The notes: generated from the sequence alone by a model not told the origin. DNA of 64,000 nt from Maribacter luteus (GCF_009674825.1 NZ_WKJH01000030.1:372001-436000), one strand, 5' to 3'; counted from the stretch's first letter, positions 45,469 through 54,315 are shown. Made by a program: numbers and translations.

Positions 45469-46704
45469 TCATCCTTCGGCTGCTTTTTTGGTCTGCATAT
45501 GTTCTATAAGGTTTTGCATGTCCTCTCCTATCTTATGTTCCAATACCCTAGCATAGATTTGGGTAGTGGACAGTTTGGTATGGCCGAGCATTTTTGAAAC
45601 GGTTTCTATCGGCACTCCATTGGAAAGGGTTACTGTTGTTGCAAAAGTATGCCTGGCTGAATGAAAGGATATGGTCTTGTAAATACCACAGGCCTTGGCA
45701 ATCTCTTTTAGATATTTGTTTGTCTTTTGATTGGAGAGTACAGGTAGTATTTTAGTATCGGTCTCTGGACTGTCCCAGTACTTTTCAATGATTTCTTTTG
45801 CTTTGGGCAATAGGGGAAGTTTTACACTTTCTGATGTTTTTTCCCTTTTGGTATAGATCCATTGGTTTCCATCAATACCAAGTACAAGTTGATTCTTTTC
45901 AAGTTCCCGGACATCGATATAGGATAGGCCAGTATAACAGGCGAAAAGGAACACATCCTTCACCTTCTCATATCCTGCACCGGTAAAACTTGTTTCCTCA
46001 ATACGTGTTATTTCCCTTTCTGTTAGATAACTTCGTTCCGTTTTGTGAAAGTGGAGCTTGTAATTAATGAACGGGTCTTTGTCCAACCATTCCAACCTCA
46101 CGGCAAGGTTTACCATTTTCCTTAGACGCTCCAAATGTTTCATGGCCCCGTTATTGGTACACTTCTTCCCCTTTTGCAGATCAGGCCCATTTATCAAATA
46201 GTTTTCAAAATCAGTGATGAACTTATAGTTCAATCGCTTTAAGTTGATGTCTTGAATTCTTCGGGTATGCTCCAAAAACCTTTTGAGATACTTTTCCGTG
46301 CCATAATAGTTTTTCATGGTACCCGGGCGAAGCTTGTTCTTTTGTGATTCGTAATGATACTTGATAAGTTCCATAAGGGTCTTGTGCGCTTCATCTTGTC
46401 CCAGATAACGGGCTTTGATGGCCTGAGCCGTGATGAGCTTGTCCTCACGCAACAATCGTTTATGGGTGTCCATAATCTCACCGTACACCTCATCCAAATA
46501 GCTGTTCAGCAAACGGGCCTTGTGGGTCAGACCATGGAGCCTTCCCTTCTTTTCGTCCCACTCATTCACAGAAACGTAGCGTTTCAAACTTATCTCGGCC
46601 CGTTTTCCATTGACGGTGATACGGGCATAAACGGTCAATTTTTCAGGATTGTTGGAAGTGTCCCTAGTGAAGATAAGAACCTTTAAAGTGTTGGAATTTC
46701 GCAT
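45469..46704 (-). CDS. int: Tyrosine recombinase (site-specific integrase)
   Basis: 411 residues with an Arm-DNA-binding domain (TLKVLIFTRDTSNNPEKLTV), a SAM-like core-binding domain (about 110-215) and the catalytic domain: FHSARHTFATTVTLSNGV (H-x-x-R), LGHTKLSTTQIYARV with nucleophile Tyr384. At the place of the first catalytic Arg the sequence is ACYTGLSYIDV, with Ser261, as known for IntDOT-type enzymes of Bacteroidetes elements. It lies 217 bases from tRNA-Pro, its probable target. It probably inserts and excises the island. Confidence 0.93.
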   Translation of the reverse strand: MRNSNTLKVLIFTRDTSNNPEKLTVYARITVNGKRAEISLKRYVSVNEWDEKKGRLHGLTHKARLLNSYLDEVYGEIMDTHKRLLREDKLITAQAIKARYLGQDEAHKTLMELIKYHYESQKNKLRPGTMKNYYGTEKYLKRFLEHTRRIQDINLKRLNYKFITDFENYLINGPDLQKGKKCTNNGAMKHLERLRKMVNLAVRLEWLDKDPFINYKLHFHKTERSYLTEREITRIEETSFTGAGYEKVKDVFLFACYTGLSYIDVRELEKNQLVLGIDGNQWIYTKREKTSESVKLPLLPKAKEIIEKYWDSPETDTKILPVLSNQKTNKYLKEIAKACGIYKTISFHSARHTFATTVTLSNGVPIETVSKMLGHTKLSTTQIYARVLEHKIGEDMQNLIEHMQTKKAAEG

Positions 46705-46865
46705 AATACATAGCTTTTGGGTTTGACAAAACAGGTTTGCAAAACACCCATGAACAGCGTCAAACTGTAGCTAAATTATGCACAAGGAACGTACCGAACC
46801 ATTCACCGAACTCTACACCTTTTATATGGTTTTAAATGAATTCAATTGAATGCACAAAAAACAAA

Positions 46866-46897
46866 AAGCACTGTCAATCAGTCAGTTGACAGTGCTT
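46866..46897. terminator. Hairpin downstream of tRNA-Pro
   Basis: A perfect 12-bp stem (AAGCACTGTCAA with TTGACAGTGCTT), eight-base loop and A-run on the left (T-run on the minus strand). It lies about 25 bases after the tRNA 3' end and probably ends tRNA-Pro transcription from the island side. Confidence 0.75.
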
Positions 46898-46920
46898 CGA
46901 TACCACCTATTTAGTGGTTC

Positions 46921-46935
46921 GTCGGGATGACAGGA
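46921..46935. other. Candidate right attachment site within tRNA-Pro
   Basis: GTCGGGATGACAGGA is the 3' end of tRNA-Pro plus one base and pairs with the copy at 34156-34170. To its right the sequence continues as tRNA; to its left begins the island with the recombinase gene. Confidence 0.6.
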
Positions 46936-46995
46936 TTTGAACCTGCGACCACACGGCCCCCAGCCGTGTGCGCTACCGGACTGCGCCACATCCCG
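46922..46995 (-). tRNA. tRNA-Pro (anticodon GGG)
   Basis: A complete 74-base cloverleaf: acceptor stem CGGGATG/CATCCCG, D-arm GCGC/GCGC, anticodon stem CACGG/CCGTG with loop CTGGGGG (anticodon GGG), variable loop TGGTC, T-arm GCAGG-TTCAAAT-CCTGT and discriminator A. CCA is not encoded. The 3' end overlaps the direct repeat of the island. Confidence 0.95.
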
Positions 46996-46999
46996 AAAA

Positions 47000-47027
47000 T
47001 AAAAAGCCATAAAAAATTATGGCTTTC
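47000..47027 (-). terminator. Hairpin directly upstream of tRNA-Pro
   Basis: A perfect 10-bp stem (AAAGCCATAA with TTATGGCTTT), four-base loop, T-run on the minus strand ending five bases before the tRNA 5' end. It looks like the terminator of another leftward RNA gene that is no longer present. Confidence 0.65.
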
Positions 47028-47333
47028 TATGGGCGACAAAGATATAATTGTTCCTTAAATAATCAAAACAAAACAACATTAGAATTCTTTGTTCCAATTT
47101 ACTATTCAATAGTAAGAAATACCAATTTAAAATATTCACTTTTCAATCGAACATAACCTTTGAAAATATGTTGTTTCACTTTTTCAAAATGAAATGCGGT
47201 TAAAAAAAAACTGCCTTACGAGATTCTTGACAGACACAAATAAATTCCCAATATTTTGTGATTTGGCTCCTTAGTTATTTATCTTTAGTTACTAATTCCA
47301 TGTAATCAATTGTAACCCTATAGTTAATACAGT
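47028..47333. other. Intergenic region, no gene seen
   Basis: 306 AT-rich bases between tRNA-Pro and the BASS carrier gene; promoters of both, reading apart, should be here. No repeat stands out. Confidence 0.5.
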
Positions 47334-48431
47334 TTGGGAAAATTCAATTTTTATTCCGCTTCAATTGGTATTGCCCTTTTATTAATTGTTATCATTTGCA
47401 TTTTATTATCAATGGGACTTTTAGTCGATTTAGGCCCGTTGATAACTTCATTTTTCGTGCTGTTGGCCATAGGATTTAGTGGATATGAAACATTGAAAAG
47501 TTATGTGTTCACCACAATGGTCTTTGCCGGCGTTGTCATTGCCCTCTACTATCCTTACTATTTTATTCAAATCGGAACTTTTAAATTAACATCATTGATC
47601 ATACCCTTAATCCAGATCATAATGTTCGGAATGGGTACCTCTATGAGTTTGGATGATTTTGCAGAGATTTTCAAATCACCTAAAGGGGTATTTATTGGGG
47701 TTTCCGCCCAATTGGGTATTATGCCGATAATGGGGTTCCTGCTGGCCAAGCTCAGTGGTTTTCCACCGGAAATTGCTGCAGGAATTGTTTTGATAGGATG
47801 TTCTCCAAGCGGGGTGGCATCAAACGTTATGGCCTATTTGGCAAAAGCAAATTTAGCGCTTTCTATTACAATCACATCCATAGCTACGCTAATGGCGCCT
47901 TTCGTTACACCGCTACTCATGAAGTTTTTGGCAGGTGAATTCATCGAAATAGATGTTCTGAATATGATGTGGAGTATTGTGAAAATGATTATTATCCCTA
48001 TTGGTGCCGGTTTACTCTTCAATAAACTTCTTGGAAAGAACATTCAATGGTTCTCGAAATTAATGCCCATTATATCCATGGTGGGAATTGGTTTGATAAT
48101 CGTTATTATAACTGCTGCCGGAAGAGATAGTTTATTGGAAATCGGTGGAATTTTGATGCTTCTGGTTTTAGTTCATAATTTATTCGGTTACTTTCTCGGG
48201 TATTGGTACGCCCGATTAATGAAATTGACCGAAAAAGATGCACGAACAATTGCCATTGAGGTAGGCATGCAAAACGGAGGCTTGGCTTCGGGTATAGCAA
48301 ACTCCCTCGGAAAAATCGCTACAATGGGATTGGCCCCAGCAGTTTTTGGCCCACTGATGAATATCACGGGCTCTATTTTAGCGTCATACTGGTATAAAAA
48401 GCCACCAAAAAGTGGAGATATCAAAGGTTGA
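47334..48431 (+). CDS. Bile acid:sodium symporter (BASS) family carrier
   Basis: 365 residues with ten or so transmembrane segments and the family motifs GMGTSMSLDDF, GCSPSGVASNVMAYLAKANL and EVGMQNGGLASGIAN. In-frame stops just upstream force the TTG at 47334 or a later internal start; TTG fits the expected N-terminal helix. Family members move organic anions with sodium (bile acids, pantothenate, keto acids); the substrate here is unknown. It differs from the SBF-like carrier at 34.7 kb. It lies near, but not in, the sugar genes that follow. Confidence 0.88.
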   Translation: MGKFNFYSASIGIALLLIVIICILLSMGLLVDLGPLITSFFVLLAIGFSGYETLKSYVFTTMVFAGVVIALYYPYYFIQIGTFKLTSLIIPLIQIIMFGMGTSMSLDDFAEIFKSPKGVFIGVSAQLGIMPIMGFLLAKLSGFPPEIAAGIVLIGCSPSGVASNVMAYLAKANLALSITITSIATLMAPFVTPLLMKFLAGEFIEIDVLNMMWSIVKMIIIPIGAGLLFNKLLGKNIQWFSKLMPIISMVGIGLIIVIITAAGRDSLLEIGGILMLLVLVHNLFGYFLGYWYARLMKLTEKDARTIAIEVGMQNGGLASGIANSLGKIATMGLAPAVFGPLMNITGSILASYWYKKPPKSGDIKG

Positions 48432-48516
48432 CCATACACCTCCTCACACAGAAGGTCACATAATTTGAAATGGAGGTAATTTTCAGGTAAAATAGACTAC
48501 CCACTTAAACTTAAAT

Positions 48517-49428
48517 CTATTCCAAACTTTCAATCCATTCGAACATCCGCTCTGTCCAGCCACGTAAATGTTTGTCCTTAAGTGCCAAAGAAAACCCATG
48601 ACCCCCTTTCGGATAAATATGCATTGAAGCCGATACACCATGATTCTTCAAAGCCTGATAAAACAACAAACTGTTCTCTACAGGTACCGATCCATCATCG
48701 GTAGCATGAAACAATAAGGTTGGAGGCGTATCTTCGGTAACTTGTTTTTCATTGGAAAAATGATCGATCATTTCCTGGGTAGGATTTTCCCCCAACAAAA
48801 ACATCCTAGAACCTGCGTGGGCTTTTTCACCGAAAGTAATTACAGGGTAACCCAAAACCATAAAGTCAGGTCTAGCGCTTAAATCGTCGGTATCATCGAT
48901 TCTATCATAAACTTCTTCGTTAAAATGTGTACCTAAGGTCGACGCTAAATGACCTCCTGCAGAAAAACCGATAATACCGATTTTGTTCGGATCTATATGA
49001 AAATCTTCAGCTTTACTGCGTACCAACCGTATAGCGCGCTGCGCATCTATCAAGGGCACATTGTATTTCTCTTTTTGGGAGACATCTGACGGAAGGCGAT
49101 ATTTTACGACAATGGCCGCAATGCCTTTTCCATTTAAAAATTTCGCAATATCCGAACCTTCCCAATCATAGGCCAGAATACGATATCCCCCTCCTGGGAA
49201 AATAACCATGGCCGAACCCACTGCATTTCGCTCCGTAGGAAGATAAACCTCAATCGTTGGCATCTGGACCTTGCTGATATATAAAATATCTTTATACTCA
49301 TGCACCTCCTTTTCATCAGAGGCTATGTGATTCGGGATATTGTTTTTAGGCCATAAAGGCATAATAGTATCTTGGGCGACCATGCTGTAGGAAAGTATAA
49401 GAAGAATGAGTAGTGAATAGTATTTCAT
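48517..49428 (-). CDS. Alpha/beta-hydrolase esterase (acetyl xylan/mannan esterase-like)
   Basis: 303 residues with a signal peptide ending at MVAQ. Motifs of the BD-FAE/acetyl-esterase group: oxyanion FPGGGYRILAYDWEG, nucleophile elbow GFSAGGHLAS with Ser156, acid in HATDDGSVPVENS and catalytic His in PKGGHGFSLA. Such exported enzymes remove acetyl groups from plant or algal polysaccharides. Its position next to GH130, sulfatase and mannanase genes fits a glycan deacetylase, but the substrate is inferred. It is 15 bases after the dipeptidase gene, probably one operon. Confidence 0.88.
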   Translation of the reverse strand: MKYYSLLILLILSYSMVAQDTIMPLWPKNNIPNHIASDEKEVHEYKDILYISKVQMPTIEVYLPTERNAVGSAMVIFPGGGYRILAYDWEGSDIAKFLNGKGIAAIVVKYRLPSDVSQKEKYNVPLIDAQRAIRLVRSKAEDFHIDPNKIGIIGFSAGGHLASTLGTHFNEEVYDRIDDTDDLSARPDFMVLGYPVITFGEKAHAGSRMFLLGENPTQEMIDHFSNEKQVTEDTPPTLLFHATDDGSVPVENSLLFYQALKNHGVSASMHIYPKGGHGFSLALKDKHLRGWTERMFEWIESLE

Positions 49429-49443
49429 AGTGTTTAAAATATT

Positions 49444-50157
49444 TTAATTGCAATCCCATTTAAAATCAGCCACCTTATCATTGGAACCCGCAGAAAGGTT
49501 ATAGTGCCACCATTCGGTTCGTATGGACCAGAACCCATGGTTTTCCATGGTTTCTTTTAATAATTTTCGATTATCCAACACCTCTTTGGGCAAATCAAAG
49601 TTATCGTGGTAAGCACGTTTACCGAAAAAATCGAAATCCGTTCCCATATCCAACTCTTCCCCTTCAAGGGTCACCAATGTAATATCAACAGCGCCTCCCT
49701 TGTTGTGAATAGAACCTTTTACAGGATTTGCCACATATTGCGGATTAGGCACTATTTCCCACATTTTATACTGAACGGAGTTTGGCCTATAACAATCAAA
49801 GAATTTTATCTTTACCCCTTTTGCCCTAAAAGCTTCATTTGCCTTTAAAAGTGCTTTTGCCGTTTTTACCCGGGTATAACACTCTGCACATTCATATACC
49901 TTGGCCTTTAGGAAATTATTGGTGGTGGCGTAACGCATATCATATGCAAAACCATCACTGAAATCCGCCAAACGAACAAAAGTCGTATCTGCTAAACCTT
50001 CAAAAGTCCTGAATTTTTTTACAACGTCTTTTTCCTTTTTGGTTTGAATCGTATCAACCACCTCCAATGTAGTTGTGGTATCTATATTCTTTTTTGTTGG
50101 AGACTCCTTGCAACTAGATATTAGCAACAAACTAAAAAGTAGAATTAATCGGCCCAT
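49444..50157 (-). CDS. M15D D-Ala-D-Ala dipeptidase-like lipoprotein (VanX/DdpX)
   Basis: 237 residues with lipoprotein signal (LLLISSCKES). The zinc motifs S-x-H-x-x-G-x-A-x-D (GSIHNKGGAVDITL) and E-W-W-H (TEWWHYNL) are intact, and CYRPNSVQYKMWEIVPNP matches the family. It should cleave D-Ala-D-Ala or related D-dipeptides outside the cytoplasm; this is not vancomycin resistance, since no VanH/VanA partners are present. The gene diverges from the exported GH130 gene. Confidence 0.9.
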   Translation of the reverse strand: MGRLILLFSLLLISSCKESPTKKNIDTTTTLEVVDTIQTKKEKDVVKKFRTFEGLADTTFVRLADFSDGFAYDMRYATTNNFLKAKVYECAECYTRVKTAKALLKANEAFRAKGVKIKFFDCYRPNSVQYKMWEIVPNPQYVANPVKGSIHNKGGAVDITLVTLEGEELDMGTDFDFFGKRAYHDNFDLPKEVLDNRKLLKETMENHGFWSIRTEWWHYNLSAGSNDKVADFKWDCN

Positions 50158-50264
50158 AAAACTGTTTCGTGATTTGAATCCTTTATATTTAAGTGATTGA
50201 ATTAAGATAGATCAAGTTACACATAATTCTTTGTTTGATCCAAGTCCAAACACATCAAATTCAC

Positions 50265-51398
50265 ATGAAAAAAATAGTACTTAGACAATTTTTCCTGATC
50301 ATTGTATTCTTTGGTTTCCTTTCGTGTAAAGATAAAAAGGTAATCCCGGAACAACAGAACGGCCCAATTACCGAAAAATGGATGCTCGGGTTCAAAAAAA
50401 CAACCACAAACCCCATTATGGTGGCCGATTCCAGCTACACGTTCCTAGACCCTATATCGAAAGAACAAGTACAGTGGCAAAAAGCCGATGTCTTTAATCC
50501 AGGTGCCATAGTAAGGAACGATACCGTTTTTTTACTCTTTAGGGCAGAAGACAATCCGGATGCTATATTAGGTGGAAGAACTTCTAGAATAGGACTTGCA
50601 TTCAGTACCGATGGCATTCATTTCACCAAACATCCAGAACCGGTTCTTTATCCTGATAATGATGTCTTCAATAAATGGGACCAACCTGGAGGCATTGAAG
50701 ACCCTAGAATAGTGGAAAAACCGGACGGAAGCTATATTATGCTTTATACAAGTTGGAACAAAGATGTAGCACGACTTTCCAGTGCAACATCAAAAGACTT
50801 GAAAAAATGGACGAAGCAAGGTCCTGTTTTTGAAACTGCACATGACGGTAAATTCTTGGATATCTGGAGTAAATCCGGCTCAATCGTCACCGAATTGGTC
50901 ACAGGAAAACTTGTGGCCAAGAAAATCAAAGGGAAATATCTAATGTACTGGGGGGAACTCTTTGTGAATCTGGCCCTTTCGGATAACGGAATCGATTGGG
51001 ACCCTATATTGGACGCCAACGGGGAACTACTTCATGTATTTAAACCTTCTCCGAATGAATTCGATAGTCACCTCACCGAACCCGGACCACCGGCTATATA
51101 CACTGAAAACGGAATTTTACTATTGTACAATGGCAAAAACCTAAGTGGTGAAGGGGCTACAACAAAAGTACCGGAAGGCACCTACTGCGGCGGACAGGTA
51201 CTCTTTGATAAAAACGAACCAACAAAGGTTGTGGCAAGATTGGAAACCCCGTTCATCTGTCCTGATCTTCCCCATGAAATTACGGGACAGTACAAGGCCG
51301 GCACTACCTTTATCGAAGGCTTGGTTTATTTTAAGGGCAAATGGTTCCTCTATTATGGAACCGCTGACTCTATGGTTGGTCTTGCAGTCAAAGATTAA
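50265..51398 (+). CDS. Exported GH130-family glycoside phosphorylase/hydrolase
   Basis: Start chosen at MKKIVLRQFF, which gives a lipoprotein signal ending FGFLSC; the ATG at 50235 would add ten residues. The five-bladed propeller of GH130 shows NPGAIVRNDTVFLLFRAED, RIGLAFSTDG, GGIEDPRIVEKPDGSYIMLY and, near the end, EGTYCGGQVLFDKNEP with KWFLYYGTADSMVGLAV. Unlike the cytoplasmic GH130 at 58.9 kb it is exported, where free phosphate is scarce, so it may be a hydrolase or act on short mannosides in the periplasm. It is followed by a sulfatase gene. Confidence 0.88.
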   Translation: MKKIVLRQFFLIIVFFGFLSCKDKKVIPEQQNGPITEKWMLGFKKTTTNPIMVADSSYTFLDPISKEQVQWQKADVFNPGAIVRNDTVFLLFRAEDNPDAILGGRTSRIGLAFSTDGIHFTKHPEPVLYPDNDVFNKWDQPGGIEDPRIVEKPDGSYIMLYTSWNKDVARLSSATSKDLKKWTKQGPVFETAHDGKFLDIWSKSGSIVTELVTGKLVAKKIKGKYLMYWGELFVNLALSDNGIDWDPILDANGELLHVFKPSPNEFDSHLTEPGPPAIYTENGILLLYNGKNLSGEGATTKVPEGTYCGGQVLFDKNEPTKVVARLETPFICPDLPHEITGQYKAGTTFIEGLVYFKGKWFLYYGTADSMVGLAVKD

Positions 51399-51475
51399 AT
51401 CTAGTTAATTATTGACAATTGCAAGTTATTAAAAGTGGGGCTGAATTTGTACATTCAATCTCAAGTTTATAAAGA

Positions 51476-53257
51476 ATGAAAATCCAATCTTTAAAAATAT
51501 TTCTGCTTACAATCATTTGCTATTCCTGTCAGGATGGTCCCAAAGAAAATCCGATAGTAAAAACACAACATCCGAATATCATATTGATTATGGCCGATGA
51601 TCAAGGATGGGGCGATTTAAGCCATAACGGCAATACTAACCTTTCTACCCCGAATATTGATGCACTTGGTAATAATGGTGTTTCATTTGAGCATTTTTAT
51701 GTTCAGCCGGTATGTTCCCCCACCAGGGCAGAACTTTTGACCGGAAGATATGCGGCCCGTACAGGGGTCTATTCTACATCAGCCGGTGGGGAACGGTTCA
51801 ATTTAGGAGAAACCACCATAGCTGAAATATTCAAACAAGCCGGCTATAAAACAGCTGCCTATGGCAAATGGCATAATGGAATGCAACCCCCGTACCATCC
51901 AAACGCTAGAGGCTTCGATGACTATTATGGTTTTGCATCAGGGCACTGGGGAAACTATTTCAACCCTATACTCGAACACAATGGAAAAATCGTAAAGGGT
52001 AAAGGTTTTTTGGCAGATGACCTTACCGATCATGGTTTGGATTTTATAGACAAGAACAAAAAAGAACCTTTCTTTCTTTACCTACCTTACAATACACCGC
52101 ATAGCCCTATGCAAGTACCCAATGCATTTTGGGATAGATTCAAGAACAAAAAACTTGGTATGACCTATCATGGATCAGAAAAGGAGCCTGAAAATTTCAC
52201 AAAGGCGGCTTTGGCCATGGTGGAAAATATTGATTGGAACGTAGGGCGAATCAATGATAAACTAAAAGAACTGGATTTGGAAGAAAACACCATTGTCATA
52301 TACCTTTCGGACAATGGACCAAATGGATGGCGATGGAATGGCCGAATGAGAGGTAAAAAAGGTTCAACGGATGAAGGTGGGGTTCGCACTCCTTTCTTTA
52401 TAAAATGGAAAAACCATATTCCAATGGGAATAAGCATAAACCACATTGCAGGAGCCATTGATATTTTACCAACCCTAGCAAGTCTGGCCAATATAAAAGT
52501 AAAAACCGAACACCCTATTGACGGGGTCGATTTAAAACCTTTACTTTTTGATGATTCCGTAAAATGGAAACCAAGGGTTTTAGTTAACCATTGGCAAGGC
52601 AAAACCAGTATCAGAACCCAAGAATTTAGATTGGATTATGAAAATAGACTATATAATATGGTCAACGACCTAGGACAGGAACATGACCTTTCGGCTAAAT
52701 TGCCGAAACTCCGCGACTCATTTACCAACATAAAACATTATTGGCAATCCGAATCTGTCGAAAACACGGTTGAGAAAGGTGAAAGGCCTATTACTTTAGG
52801 GCATCCCGATTTTGTTTATACCCAGATTCCTGCAAGGGACGGCATTCCCCACGGAACAATTGAACGAAGTAATAAATGGCCCAATTGTAGCTTTTTTACG
52901 AATTGGACCAGTATTGAGGATGAAATCACATGGGATGTAGAGGTATTGGCCGATGGAAATTTTGAAGTTGAACTTTATTACACATGCCCAGAAGAGAGTT
53001 TAGGCTCTATTTTGGAATTGAGTTTTGGAAAAAGTAAGTTGACATCGAAAATATCGAAGGCCCATAACCCGCCGTTAAAAGGGATGGAGCATGACCGTGA
53101 TCCTCGAATGGAGTCCTATGTAAAGGATTTCGTTCCTATGAAGTTAGGCACCATCAACCTAAAAAAAGGAAGGGCTACCTTAAAATTAAAAGCACCTGAA
53201 ATTAAAGGTCTCCAGGCACCGGATGTTCGGTTACTGTTGTTTAAACGAATCTCATAA
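51476..53257 (+). CDS. FGly-dependent (family S1) sulfatase lipoprotein
   Basis: 593 residues with lipoprotein signal (TIICYSCQDG). The active-site motif C-x-P-x-R reads CSPTRAELLTGR with Cys80, to be turned into formylglycine by the anaerobic or aerobic maturase encoded elsewhere. Metal-site blocks NIILIMADDQGWGD, GKWHNGMQPPYHP and LSDNGPNGW are present. An extra C-terminal beta domain (about 460-593; WDVEVLADGNFEVELYYTCP) is longer than the core enzyme needs. It should remove sulfate from a glycan; the position and sugar are unknown. It follows the exported GH130 by 77 bases, probably one transcript. Confidence 0.92.
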   Translation: MKIQSLKIFLLTIICYSCQDGPKENPIVKTQHPNIILIMADDQGWGDLSHNGNTNLSTPNIDALGNNGVSFEHFYVQPVCSPTRAELLTGRYAARTGVYSTSAGGERFNLGETTIAEIFKQAGYKTAAYGKWHNGMQPPYHPNARGFDDYYGFASGHWGNYFNPILEHNGKIVKGKGFLADDLTDHGLDFIDKNKKEPFFLYLPYNTPHSPMQVPNAFWDRFKNKKLGMTYHGSEKEPENFTKAALAMVENIDWNVGRINDKLKELDLEENTIVIYLSDNGPNGWRWNGRMRGKKGSTDEGGVRTPFFIKWKNHIPMGISINHIAGAIDILPTLASLANIKVKTEHPIDGVDLKPLLFDDSVKWKPRVLVNHWQGKTSIRTQEFRLDYENRLYNMVNDLGQEHDLSAKLPKLRDSFTNIKHYWQSESVENTVEKGERPITLGHPDFVYTQIPARDGIPHGTIERSNKWPNCSFFTNWTSIEDEITWDVEVLADGNFEVELYYTCPEESLGSILELSFGKSKLTSKISKAHNPPLKGMEHDRDPRMESYVKDFVPMKLGTINLKKGRATLKLKAPEIKGLQAPDVRLLLFKRIS

Positions 53258-53258
53258 A

Positions 53259-53470
53259 TCAATAGTTTCTTAAAACCTCTGAATCCAAATAACCTATTCG
53301 TTCTGCTTTAGCTTCGAATTCAATTCCTGAAGGCAGTGGTTCATCATATATGTGCCAAACCGAATCATTGGGTTCCTGTCCTAAAAGGCCATTTGTAAAC
53401 ACAGTAATATGGCGTAAAATATAATTCTACGCTCATTAACCCATTGCCTCATACTATAATATTTTTCCAT
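53259..53470 (-). pseudogene. Frameshifted N-terminal gene remnant
   Basis: From ATG at 53470 a signal-like N-terminus is encoded (MEKYYSMRQWVNERRIIFYA, then ILLCLQMAF) and meets a stop. The next frame continues with protein-like sequence after the expected signal cleavage point (GLLGQEPNDSVWHIYDEPLP, then GIEFEAKAERIGYLDSEVL) and ends at TGA at 53259, two bases from the convergent sulfatase stop. One frameshift would join both parts. It looks like the start of a broken gene; the family is not recognised. Confidence 0.45.
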
Positions 53471-53588
53471 TATAACCTTTTTGAGCCCCCATGGATGCTT
53501 TTTAATGTCATGTCTCTATTATTCAACCCATATTGCACCACATCATTCCCAAAAAAAGAATGTGATGAATGCCCCGATCAAAGGTAAA

Positions 53589-54311
53589 TTAGGTCAACAA
53601 ATTACCTTCATCATCCCACTCTGCAATAATACCACGCTTGCTTTGATCCACACATTTGGCGATCCACTCCGGATCATATGCTACTCCATGCTGCTCCAGA
53701 ACATCTTCCGGCACGCCGTCCCAAACATTGGGCATATTGCCCTTGTATCCTAAATCGGCTATACCCACTTTAGAAGTATAGTAGCCAGTGACCGTAAGTC
53801 CTCGCATCATATGAAAGAATTGGATCTCCAAGGGCTGTTCGTTTAACGGTATTTCGGGATCGTGGAAAGCTATCGTATCGAGAATTTGTTTTTGCTGTTC
53901 CAACGTGGCGGTTTTAAACTCGACCTGGAACATGGTATTACATTTATGATCCAACCACATAAGTCCGCCAATCAAAGTATCCTGCATTTCGGGATAATCC
54001 TTTGCGATGAACTCTATAAATTCTGGTACCTCGGCCTCAACTGGGCCACCGTGTGGTTCTTTTGGGGGTAATATAATGGTACTTAAAATTGTAATGGTTT
54101 CCATCTCATGTGCATTGAACAATTTTTCTGCGTTCAATTTTTCAATCAGGGCCAATTCTTCCGGTGTTCTTCCAAAGAATTTTTCGGCCCCTTCGGAAAT
54201 GTTGGTTTCCACCGTCGGTTCTCCTTCAGTATTACACCCGTTAAAAACCAAACCGGTTGATGCTGCCCCAGCTCCTAAAATTATTGCCTTTAAACTTTTC
54301 CTTCTATCCAC
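53589..54311 (-). CDS. Gluconate 2-dehydrogenase subunit 3 family protein
   Basis: 240 residues beginning MDRRKSLKAIILGAGAASTG, a Tat-type signal (RRKSLK) with a possible lipid Cys in NGCNTEG. The family domain follows (ETITILSTIILPPKEPHGGP, FIEFIAKDYPEMQDTLIGGL, YTSKVGIADLGYKG). It partners the GMC dehydrogenase, whose gene ends four bases upstream. Such subunits help export or anchor the flavoprotein. Confidence 0.9.
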   Translation of the reverse strand: MDRRKSLKAIILGAGAASTGLVFNGCNTEGEPTVETNISEGAEKFFGRTPEELALIEKLNAEKLFNAHEMETITILSTIILPPKEPHGGPVEAEVPEFIEFIAKDYPEMQDTLIGGLMWLDHKCNTMFQVEFKTATLEQQKQILDTIAFHDPEIPLNEQPLEIQFFHMMRGLTVTGYYTSKVGIADLGYKGNMPNVWDGVPEDVLEQHGVAYDPEWIAKCVDQSKRGIIAEWDDEGNLLT

Positions 54312-54315
54312 CTAT

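Larger units (their letters stand above)
34156..46935. mobile_element. Probable mobilizable metal-efflux island at tRNA-Pro
   Basis: About 12.8 kb bounded by a 15-bp direct repeat (14/15 identical), one copy being the 3' end of tRNA-Pro. A tyrosine recombinase lies next to the intact tRNA, as expected for tRNA-targeting elements. All nine genes are on the minus strand: integrase, BfmA, DUF5712 relaxase, response regulator, histidine kinase, CzcC, CzcB, CzcA and an SBF-like carrier. There are no conjugation (tra) genes, so it would need a helper element to move. The repeat is short; the smaller alternative is a 3-kb mobilization module (about 43.4-46.9 kb) inserted beside resident efflux genes. 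Confidence 0.6.

Noticed and set aside
49444-50157. VanX-type gene as vancomycin resistance
   Set aside because: No VanH, VanA/B or regulator genes nearby; single M15D lipoproteins are common in Bacteroidetes and probably serve peptidoglycan turnover.
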